DNA of 64,000 nt, taken from Floridanema aerugineum. Its GTDB lineage: Bacteria; Cyanobacteriota; Cyanobacteriia; Cyanobacteriales; Aerosakkonemataceae. How positions within the stretch are numbered: position 1 is the stretch's first letter; each line of letters starts with the position of its first letter. The translations under genes were made by a program, and so were the position numbers. This document shows positions 1 through 7,044 of this stretch, one piece after another. The notes under the pieces were generated by a model. That model had not been told where the DNA came from and ran no database searches. It saw nothing but the letters and a program-made list of their open reading frames with translations. The stretch covers positions 97,090-161,089 of the forward strand of contig NZ_JBHFNQ010000090.1 in NCBI RefSeq assembly GCF_041929345.1, written 5' to 3'.

Positions 1-669
1 TTATTTATGCACCTTTGTCATCAGTTACAAAATCATGGTATAATAGTTTATTGGGTACGGCGAAAAGATGGAAAATTAATTGTCGAAAATCGCCAGACTG
101 GAGAAAATAAACATTACTCAATTAGCTTAGAGACAGAAATTCCCCCGCTAGATATGTTAATGAGTCAATTGGAAACTTTGCTTCAGTTGGAGCGAGAATC
201 GATCGATGAAAGACTATCAAAAATCTCGGCTTTTTCGGCATTGTTTGAAGCTAGATGTAGTATTGTTAAACAAGAAAATATTGTGAGCGAAAAATCGCCA
301 AAAACTGCCAATAAATCAGGAAATAGTAATAATTTAACCCCAGAGATGATTATCAATCATATCAAGGGTTCGGGGAATGGCGATCGCAACGGAACCGCAA
401 CAAACGGAAATATCTTAGGACCGATCGATAGCAAAGAAAAATTAGAAAAAGCCTTGATTGAATTAATGAAAAAAATCAAGTCACAAAATCCAGAAGAAGA
501 TATTTCTCTGAATGTATTAGCCAAAGAATTTATGACTATTTATGGCAAACCGCCTCGGTCTGTAATTAAAGAATTAGGTTTGGGTGGCACCTTAAGTAAA
601 TTTCTCAAATCCTGTAATTGTTTTAATGTGAAACAAAAAGGAAATAAATTCAAAATAGAATTAACTTAA
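1..669 (+). CDS. C-terminal part of a protein with a LOTUS-like end domain
   Basis: The frame is open from the first base, so the true start lies outside the window; the first Met is at base 7. About 220 residues are visible. Residues 95-140 are polar and low in complexity. Residues ~150-220 look like a small winged helix (LAKEFMTIYGKPPRSVIKEL), resembling the OST-HTH/LOTUS modules that follow NYN nuclease domains in some cyanobacterial proteins. No nuclease motif is visible here, so the family call is tentative. Function unknown. Confidence 0.5.
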   Translation, partial: LFMHLCHQLQNHGIIVYWVRRKDGKLIVENRQTGENKHYSISLETEIPPLDMLMSQLETLLQLERESIDERLSKISAFSALFEARCSIVKQENIVSEKSPKTANKSGNSNNLTPEMIINHIKGSGNGDRNGTATNGNILGPIDSKEKLEKALIELMKKIKSQNPEEDISLNVLAKEFMTIYGKPPRSVIKELGLGGTLSKFLKSCNCFNVKQKGNKFKIELT

Positions 670-757
670 ACAGTAATTAGCAATAGCGAAAATGCTATGA
701 TGCTAGATCCAGAAACACCAGTTTCTCAAAAATGGTAACATTTAACTTAAACATCAG

Positions 758-1252
758 ATGTCGCATCGTTTAGCAACTAAAATTGAAGCCATTCTGTATT
801 TAAAAGGACAGCCACTTTCGCTGTCAGAAATCGCTGAGTATGCTGGCTGCGATCGCTCCGAAGTCAAAGAAGCACTGATCGAACTAATCAATGACTACGC
901 ACATCGCGACAGTGCCCTAGAAGTAGTAGAAACACCAGAAGGTTACAGCTTACAATTGCGATCGACCTTTCACAACCTGATGCAAAACTTAATCCCCCCA
1001 GAACTAGGAGTCGGGGCTTTACGTACCTTAGCAGCGATCGCACTCAAAGGCCCACTCTCCCAAACAGAATTAGTTGACTTAAGAGGCTCAGGAGCGTATC
1101 AACAAGTACAAGAACTAGTAGAATTAGGCTATGTTCGCAAACGCCGCCAAAGTGATAGTCGGTCATACTGGCTACAAGTCACAGATAAATTTTACCAATA
1201 CTTTCAACTCGAAGAACTTCCCAAAGTGCTTGAACAGCCAGCACAAAAATGA
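758..1252 (+). CDS. scpB: Segregation and condensation protein B (ScpB)
   Basis: The 164-residue protein matches the ScpB length and its two winged-helix domains: the opening LATKIEAILYLKGQPLSLSE is typical, and residues ~75-150 hold the second domain (TLAAIALKGPLSQTELVDLRG). ScpB dimers bind the kleisin ScpA in the SMC condensin complex that compacts and segregates the chromosome. scpA is not in this window, which is common in cyanobacteria. The gene stands alone, followed by low-complexity DNA. Confidence 0.92.
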   Translation: MSHRLATKIEAILYLKGQPLSLSEIAEYAGCDRSEVKEALIELINDYAHRDSALEVVETPEGYSLQLRSTFHNLMQNLIPPELGVGALRTLAAIALKGPLSQTELVDLRGSGAYQQVQELVELGYVRKRRQSDSRSYWLQVTDKFYQYFQLEELPKVLEQPAQK

Positions 1253-1392
1253 GGCAGGGGGGCAGGGGGGCAGGGGGGCAGGGGGGCAGGGGAGCAGGAG
1301 GGCAGGGGAAGTTTAACTCAAAACTCAAAACTCAAAACTCAAAACTCAAAACTCAAAACTATCCCAGTCCCCAGTCCCCAGTCCCCAATCCC
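1253..1392. repeat. Low-complexity tandem repeats
   Basis: Three back-to-back simple arrays: a GGGGGGCA-type 8-bp repeat (about 1,255-1,312), an AAAACTC-type repeat (about 1,316-1,361) and a CCCCAGT-type repeat (about 1,362-1,391). Such arrays are common between genes in filamentous cyanobacteria. No promoter or gene is seen inside. Confidence 0.85.
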
Positions 1393-1446
1393 TTCATTGA
1401 TATCAAAATCGATTAGATTAGTAGTAGTAAAACAAGTGGGATTCAC

Positions 1447-1812
1447 ATGGTCTTTAACCCCAACCATCTCAGTAGCAACGCGCAAGATACTCAACCTAAT
1501 GAGTTGTTGACTTATCTCCAGCATCAGTCGCCGGAAGTTTTGGAGCGTGTAGCTAAGTCAGTCAGTCCCGAAATCAAACAAATTATTTCCCAGAACGTCC
1601 AAGGTTTAGTCGGGATGTTGCCAGGGGAACATTTTAATGTCGAAATTACTACAGACCGGGAAAACCTGGCTGGGCTGTTAGCTTCAGCGATGATGACTGG
1701 CTATTTTCTGCGCCAGATGGAACAACGAATGCAGCTAGAAGAGAGTCTTCTAGGGTCGCATACACTCTCAGACTCAGGCAAAGATGAAAAATCCAGTGGG
1801 TCAGCCTCTTAA
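1447..1812 (+). CDS. DUF760 family protein
   Basis: This 121-residue soluble protein has the features of the cyanobacterial/plastid DUF760 family: LLTYLQHQSPEVLERVAKS near residue 20, a central GMLPGEHFNVEITTDRENLA segment and the helix GLLASAMMTGYFLRQMEQRM. The C-terminal ~25 residues are low-complexity. The molecular function of the family is not established. It is a single gene between scpB and a convergent protease. Confidence 0.85.
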   Translation: MVFNPNHLSSNAQDTQPNELLTYLQHQSPEVLERVAKSVSPEIKQIISQNVQGLVGMLPGEHFNVEITTDRENLAGLLASAMMTGYFLRQMEQRMQLEESLLGSHTLSDSGKDEKSSGSAS

Positions 1813-1970
1813 ACCAATGGCACTTCCCACAGCTACTCAGGAAGTGAACCTCCATCAATTTTAGGTTAATTTTAGATTTGAGATTTTAGATTCTTAGTTA
1901 GGCAACCAAAGAAGATCGCACAAATCAACCAAAGAACCTAAAATCCACATTCTAAAATCTAAAATTGGTG

Positions 1971-3179
1971 CTAATTCAGCCGTTTTGGATAAACTCCCGT
2001 TTTGACTTGGAGCTTTTGTCTGCGACCATTGCGGTTCACTTCCATTTCCAGAACCACACCAACCTCGTTAGATTCCACCACTTGCTGTACAGCAGAAGTA
2101 TCTTGAACAGTCAGGTCGCCAATTTTCTCGATGATGTCACCTGCGCGTAGACCTGCTTTTTCGGCTGGCGACTTTTCCAGAACTCGCACGATCAAGACTC
2201 CCCGATCTTGAGTAATTTTCAACTCAGTTTCTTGACTAATTTTGTTTCGCATCTCTGGAGAGAGAGTCACCATCTGAACGCCCAAGAAAGGATGTTCTGC
2301 ATGACCTTTATCAAACAGTTGATTAGCGACTCTTTGAGCAGTTTCGATCGGAATCGCAAAACCCAAACCTTGAGCACCAGCGCGAATCGCCGTATTAATC
2401 CCAATCACTTCCCCATTTGAGTTTAACAAAGGCCCGCCAGAGTTTCCGGGATTAATGGCGGCATCTGTTTGAATAAAATAAACTCTTTTATCTGGGACAC
2501 CGACTTGGGAACTAGAACGTCCCGTAGCGCTGATAATCCCCACAGTGACAGTATTATCCAAACCCAAGGGATTACCGATCGCGATCGCCCAGTCTCCCGG
2601 AATCAAATTTTGCGAACTACCCAAAGTTACCGTAGGTAAATCCTTCGCCTCAATTTTGACCACCGCTAGATCGGTAAGCTGATCCACACCAATCACCCGA
2701 CCATCCAGAGAGCGACCATCTTTGAGCGTTACTCTCACAATATCTGCTCCCGCTACCACATGAGCATTAGTCACCAAACGCCCATCCGCAGATAAAATTA
2801 CACCCGATCCCGTACCCCGTTCTACCCGTTCATCGGATGGAACAGGCTTCTCAGTACCAAAAAACCCTCTAAATAGAGGGTTTTGGAACAGTTCTGGTAA
2901 AGGAGTTTCCACTTTCCGCGCCGCATCAATGCGAACCACTGCCGGGCCAACTTTTTGGGCAGCCTCAGCGATAAAATTAACATTACCCGGTGAAATCGGG
3001 AGTCTACCTAACGACGGGCTAGGCTGAGGCGGTAGCGGCGGCTGGATTATGGGTGTCATTGAGGCAGTCTGTCTGATAGGATTTTCTGATTGTAGATAGC
3101 GGTTGCCTAAGATTCCTGCGCCACCACCTAAACTCAGTAAAGTTAAATAAAGAGTCAGTTGTTTAAAAGATAAACTCAT
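1971..3179 (-). CDS. Deg/HtrA-type serine protease with PDZ domain (HhoA-like)
   Basis: The 402-residue protein has an N-terminal hydrophobic anchor or signal (residues 5-25), a proline-rich linker (42-62), a trypsin-like domain and one PDZ domain (~300-395). The catalytic triad is visible: His140 in TNAHVV, Asp170 in TDLAVVKI and Ser247 in GNSGGP. Cyanobacterial HhoA/HhoB/HtrA proteases degrade or hold misfolded envelope and lumenal proteins, especially under light and heat stress. Which of the three paralogues this is cannot be fixed from sequence alone. It is divergent from the M23 peptidase gene. Confidence 0.9.
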   Translation of the reverse strand: MSLSFKQLTLYLTLLSLGGGAGILGNRYLQSENPIRQTASMTPIIQPPLPPQPSPSLGRLPISPGNVNFIAEAAQKVGPAVVRIDAARKVETPLPELFQNPLFRGFFGTEKPVPSDERVERGTGSGVILSADGRLVTNAHVVAGADIVRVTLKDGRSLDGRVIGVDQLTDLAVVKIEAKDLPTVTLGSSQNLIPGDWAIAIGNPLGLDNTVTVGIISATGRSSSQVGVPDKRVYFIQTDAAINPGNSGGPLLNSNGEVIGINTAIRAGAQGLGFAIPIETAQRVANQLFDKGHAEHPFLGVQMVTLSPEMRNKISQETELKITQDRGVLIVRVLEKSPAEKAGLRAGDIIEKIGDLTVQDTSAVQQVVESNEVGVVLEMEVNRNGRRQKLQVKTGVYPKRLN

Positions 3180-3344
3180 AATTCATCATGCCCAAACAAA
3201 CAGAAACTAGTAATGAAATCTAATTTAGCCTGTTCTTTGCTAGCGACCTGCCCGATCTGAAGCAGTCAACCTTAAATAGCTTGGAACAAAGGGCTATAAA
3301 AAACTGAAGATAACAAATGGCGAAGGAAATGGAACACTTGGCAA

Positions 3345-4436
3345 ATGAAAATTAACAAAGGACAACTGACCCTTCTGATCACACTTTTATCGCTCAATAT
3401 TCCCCTTGCCGGAATAAAAGCCAACGCAGCAGAGGCTAACACCCTCAACTGTCCTGAACCTGCTTTATCCCGGCTCAAAAAACACTTAGTTGCGCCAGGA
3501 GAGACAATTGAGAGTATTGCCAGACTTTATAACTTGATTCCCGCTACCCTGATGGGAATGAACCCCAGCATCAGACAAGGTGAAGTCCGGGCGGGGAGTG
3601 AAATTATCATTCCGCCCTTTAATGGTATAGCGGTAGAAGTTCCGGCAAATAAAACCTGGCGAGATGTTGCGGCAGCTTATAAGGTACGAGATGTATTGGT
3701 ATATGAAGCCAATGGTTGTCAGGAAGACCTGAGAGTTGTCTTTTTGCCTGGGGTAAATTGGTCGCCAGCAGGCAACGATAATTTTATTGAGAGTACGACT
3801 CTTAGAGGTTATCCTTTGCCAACTGTTGCGCCTGTGGCTTTAGGATATGGTTGGTTGCTACATCCGAGTACGCGCAAAGTATTTTTTCACAGTGGGTTAG
3901 ATTTACTTGCTAACCCAGGTACGCCAGTTTTAGCTGCTGGGGATGGAATTGTGGCTTTTGCTGGCGATCGCGGAGATTATGGTTATTTGGTAGTGGTAAA
4001 TCATCAAGAAGGACAACAAACTCGCTATGCACATTTAGATAGTATTACTGTTACTACTGGACAACCAGTAAGACAAGGGCAACAATTAGGAACTGTGGGT
4101 AGTACAGGTAGCCCGGATATTGAAACAGCCCATTTACATTTTGAAATCCGTTATAACTCCGATTTAGGCTGGGTAGCAGAAGATCCTAAGTCCTACCTGG
4201 GGCAAATGGTAGGAACAGCGGAAAATCGCAATCCTTCGCCGCTAGTAGTTCCAGAAACCGAACAACAGCCAACTTTTAATCTTCCTGCTAATCTACCCCC
4301 ACCACCAGCTGCAACGGGAAATAGTGGCGATCGCAATAAACCTGCCGTTATCCCCCTACCCCCCGGAACCGGAAGAATAGTACAGCCCAATCAACCTGTA
4401 AATATCCCCATACCACCTCCGGGTAGCGTGCAGTAG
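3345..4436 (+). CDS. LysM and M23 (LytM) peptidoglycan endopeptidase
   Basis: A signal peptide (residues 1-29) is followed by a LysM peptidoglycan-binding module (about 47-90), a spacer and an M23 metallopeptidase domain (about 165-280). The zinc ligands are seen as HSGLD (His182, Asp186) and HLHFE (His263/His265). The tail (~290-363) is rich in proline and asparagine. It probably acts in the periplasm on peptidoglycan cross-links, as a hydrolase or division amidase activator; all catalytic residues seem present, which favours an active enzyme. Confidence 0.88.
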   Translation: MKINKGQLTLLITLLSLNIPLAGIKANAAEANTLNCPEPALSRLKKHLVAPGETIESIARLYNLIPATLMGMNPSIRQGEVRAGSEIIIPPFNGIAVEVPANKTWRDVAAAYKVRDVLVYEANGCQEDLRVVFLPGVNWSPAGNDNFIESTTLRGYPLPTVAPVALGYGWLLHPSTRKVFFHSGLDLLANPGTPVLAAGDGIVAFAGDRGDYGYLVVVNHQEGQQTRYAHLDSITVTTGQPVRQGQQLGTVGSTGSPDIETAHLHFEIRYNSDLGWVAEDPKSYLGQMVGTAENRNPSPLVVPETEQQPTFNLPANLPPPPAATGNSGDRNKPAVIPLPPGTGRIVQPNQPVNIPIPPPGSVQ

Positions 4437-4589
4437 GGGCGGCACAGGTGCAGAGGGGAATCTCGTTACCAGGTTCAACCTGGTAATGAAAAACAGAGGC
4501 TCTGCCTCAAGGTGCTCTTATCTCAGAAGATCGATCGCCCACCATAATCCCAACAATTTGCCTATTTTTCTCAATTCAAGCTAATTTAT

Positions 4590-4964
4590 TTGAGATTAAC
4601 AATAAGCGATCGATCTTCTCGTCCTATTACTTGTGAGGCTGAGTTAATCGCTACTCAAAATCGGATTAATTCGATTTTGGATCGCAGAAATATTACCCAA
4701 GATGACCGAGATTATTTGAATGTGCTTGGCACTTTAGTTTATGATTATGAACAAAAACATGAACCAATGCCTGTGCTTAAAGGGATAAATTTGCTGAAAG
4801 CTTTGATGGAGGAAGATAATATTTCCGAAAACGATTTGCTTGGCATATTTGAAAGTGAATTGCAGGTGTCTGAGGTACTGAATAGGGAACGGGAACTTAC
4901 GGCAAGTCAAATGCAAAAATTAGCTGAGTTTTTTCATCTTTCTCCGGCTGGGTTTTTGGAGTGA
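4590..4964 (+). CDS. HigA-like HTH antitoxin/transcriptional regulator
   Basis: A 124-residue protein with a C-terminal XRE-type helix-turn-helix (LLKALMEEDNISENDLLGIF, then LTASQMQKLAEFFHLSPAGF), resembling HigA-type antitoxins of the COG5499 group. The start used is TTG; the frame is open a little further upstream (in-frame stop at 4,545), so the start is uncertain. No HigB-like toxin is adjacent, so it may be an orphan antitoxin. Confidence 0.65.
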   Translation: MRLTISDRSSRPITCEAELIATQNRINSILDRRNITQDDRDYLNVLGTLVYDYEQKHEPMPVLKGINLLKALMEEDNISENDLLGIFESELQVSEVLNRERELTASQMQKLAEFFHLSPAGFLE

Positions 4965-5103
4965 ATTCAAGAATTTGCCGGGAAAAGATTAAGTTACACC
5001 CTACAACTAGATTTTCCTGTTTGTATTCAACAGTAAATTTACATTTACATCTGTGTTAATCTGTGGTTAAAAAGTACGTAGTTGCGCTTTAGCGCCAAAA
5101 ATT

Positions 5104-5421
5104 ATGAGCATAGAACAATTAGTAATCCAAAAGTTACAAACCCTTTCCCCACAAAAACAGCAAGAAGTCTTAGATTTTGTAGAATTTTTACAATCTAAGA
5201 GTTTGCCAGAAGAATCTTCTAATCAACAGTTAAGCGAATCTGCTTCTTTTTTGACACCCCCACTCCGCATCCCCGACATCCAGGGTGCGTTAAGTCAACA
5301 GTTAAGCGAAAGGGAATCTGCTTCTTTTTTAACCCTTGCCCAAAAATGGGTAGGTTGTATTGATGCACCAAGGGATCTTTCTACTAACAAAAAGTATCTG
5401 GATGGGTATGGAAACGAATGA
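5104..5421 (+). CDS. DUF2281/VapB-like antitoxin
   Basis: The N-terminal half (IEQLVIQKLQTLSPQKQQEV, then LDFVEFLQSK) is a classic DUF2281 antitoxin start. The C-terminal half contains a direct duplication: QQLSESASFLT near residues 40-50 and again, as QQLSERESASFLT, near residues 66-78. The last codons overlap the PIN toxin start (ATGA at 5,418), a normal toxin-antitoxin arrangement. It likely neutralises the toxin and represses the operon. The duplication lengthens it relative to the usual ~75 residues. Confidence 0.8.
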   Translation: MSIEQLVIQKLQTLSPQKQQEVLDFVEFLQSKSLPEESSNQQLSESASFLTPPLRIPDIQGALSQQLSERESASFLTLAQKWVGCIDAPRDLSTNKKYLDGYGNE

Positions 5422-5840
5422 GGCAGCCTGTACTTTTAGATACTGGCCCTTTGGTGGCTTCTCTCAATCGTCGAGACAAATTTCATGACACGGTAACGAC
5501 AGAGTTAACAACAATTAAAGCACCTTTATTGACTTGTGAAGCAGTACTTTCAGAAGCTTGTTTTCTCTTACGAAACTTTTACCCTGGACAGCAAGCGGCG
5601 ATCGCTTTAGTTAACAGCGGACTGATTCAAATACCCTTCTGCTTGCAAGAAGAAGCTGAGATTATTAATGAACTAATGACTCGTTACCAGTCTGTACCAA
5701 TGTCTTTGGCTGATGCTTGTTTAGTGCGGATGGCTGAACAGTATTCTGGAAGTACTATTTTAACTTTCGATCGCGATTTTTTAATTTACCGCAAGAATAG
5801 AAATGAAGTGATTCCTTTGATTATGCCAGAAAATACTTAG
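5418..5840 (+). CDS. PIN-domain toxin (VapC family)
   Basis: This 140-residue PIN ribonuclease has the acidic residues expected at the metal site: the opening LLDTGPLVASLN, a Glu in CEAVLSEACF, and Asp residues in SLADACLVRMAE and LTFDRDFLIY. VapC toxins cut tRNA or the 23S sarcin-ricin loop; the target of this one is unknown. It is translationally coupled to the antitoxin just upstream. The 3' end overlaps the convergent neighbour by 4 bp. Confidence 0.88.
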   Translation: MRQPVLLDTGPLVASLNRRDKFHDTVTTELTTIKAPLLTCEAVLSEACFLLRNFYPGQQAAIALVNSGLIQIPFCLQEEAEIINELMTRYQSVPMSLADACLVRMAEQYSGSTILTFDRDFLIYRKNRNEVIPLIMPENT

Positions 5841-6175
5841 TTACTTGGCAAGTGCAGCGAAGGAATATCAACAGATCTTTCGCTTTCATTAGATTCTTTT
5901 TCCAGTAGTTCTTCGATCGCTTCCAAGTGTCCTAAAATGTGAGGTATAGAACCATACTGAAAAAAATCAAATATTTCTGTAAGATTTTCTCTTTTGCTAT
6001 CTCCTTTCGCTACATCAATTATCTGTTCGGAAATGCTTTCCAAATCTAAGCTAATTTCTTCGAGGTTAAACAATAAGCGATCGATCTTCTGTTGACCTAT
6101 TTCGCCTTCTAGCTTTTCTCGATGTTCTTTCAGAATATTAATTGCATCTCTTAGGGAGTAGGTTTTGGAAATCAT
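5837..6175 (-). CDS. Hypothetical acidic helical protein, possible immunity protein
   Basis: 112 residues, strongly acidic and predicted helical (for example RLLFNLEEISLDLESISEQI). No family recognised. It is the last gene of a minus-strand run downstream of an Imm30-like protein, a toxin-domain protein and a large NB-ARC protein, so it may be an accessory immunity gene. This rests on neighbourhood only. Confidence 0.55.
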   Translation of the reverse strand: MISKTYSLRDAINILKEHREKLEGEIGQQKIDRLLFNLEEISLDLESISEQIIDVAKGDSKRENLTEIFDFFQYGSIPHILGHLEAIEELLEKESNESERSVDIPSLHLPSN

Positions 6176-6209
6176 AACTTTCCTTATCCTTAATTTCTAA
6201 GACTATTTC

Positions 6210-6635
6210 TCACCCCACATTAACAGGCTGATGTTCCTGATTAATTTGTTCAATCAAATTTTCGACCACATTTTGAGTTGGTAAGTCAACTGATTGCAAC
6301 ATATCCTTATATATAATTGTTGCTGATTCATCATTGAGAATGCGGGAATGAAGAATTTTTGTCCATTCTGGTGCGTCAAGTATTAATTGGGGAACTACAT
6401 CAAGAAATGCCTGAAGTTGGGCTTTGATTTCAAAAGATTCTAGGAAATGAATTAGGCTAAACATTACTTCTGGCTGTTGGCATTCGTCATTTAGAATTAA
6501 ATGCAGTTCTCGCAAGTATTCGCTGTTCGGATTTTTGGCAAATTCGGCTAAGGCGGTTTCAAATGCAGCGATTTCTTCATTTGTCCGCATCAATTTGTTG
6601 GCTTCTAAGATAGCAAGTAATGTTTTTGCATTCAT
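6210..6635 (-). CDS. Imm30-like immunity protein
   Basis: The 141-residue all-helical protein resembles Imm30-family immunity proteins: LLAILEANKLMRTNEEIAAF at the start, the central motif LHLILNDE-x-VMFSLIHFLESF, then APEWTKILHSRILND. Such proteins neutralise toxin domains of polymorphic toxin systems. It follows a toxin-like gene by 2 bp (6,638-7,036), so the two are probably translated together. The family assignment is from memory of the pattern and needs an HMM check. Confidence 0.65.
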   Translation of the reverse strand: MNAKTLLAILEANKLMRTNEEIAAFETALAEFAKNPNSEYLRELHLILNDECQQPEVMFSLIHFLESFEIKAQLQAFLDVVPQLILDAPEWTKILHSRILNDESATIIYKDMLQSVDLPTQNVVENLIEQINQEHQPVNVG

Positions 6636-6637
6636 GT

Positions 6638-7036
6638 TTAAACTCTCCTTTTATCAAAATTACCTTGCCATACTGATTTGTTTAGCTGGATAACTTGCTG
6701 CAAACTTTGCCTAATTGCTGGCGTATAAAGTCCCTGACGGCGATAAATTGAACGTACATCCCAGACTTCACGAGCAAGCACTTCTCTAGGTGATAAACTT
6801 AAATCGGGGGATTTTCCATAGGATAGCGTTTGTCGATGACGACCACCCATTCCCGGAGAAAGATGTTCCATCATAATTGCAATCCCTTTGTCTCTGGTAT
6901 AACTAAGAACTCTTGCTGTCATAAACGCATTGGATGGTATATGATGCGGTGTTAAGTTATCACCTCTACGTCCTCTTTTGAGTAATTCACCATAAGAACC
7001 AACTGCGCCCTCACCTGGAAGTAATGAATTTGTCAT
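6638..7036 (-). CDS. Free-standing toxin-domain protein (HHIP-type, polymorphic toxin C-terminus)
   Basis: A 132-residue basic protein with GSYGELLKRGRRGDNLTPHHIPS, the kind of segment seen in nuclease-type C-terminal domains of polymorphic toxins, where a His pair follows a Gly-rich basic stretch. No signal or delivery domain is attached, so it is either an orphan toxin tip captured from a larger gene or an intracellular effector. The next gene downstream is Imm30-like, supporting a toxin/immunity pair. Catalysis is unproven. Confidence 0.6.
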   Translation of the reverse strand: MTNSLLPGEGAVGSYGELLKRGRRGDNLTPHHIPSNAFMTARVLSYTRDKGIAIMMEHLSPGMGGRHRQTLSYGKSPDLSLSPREVLAREVWDVRSIYRRQGLYTPAIRQSLQQVIQLNKSVWQGNFDKRRV

Positions 7037-7044
7037 AATTTAGA

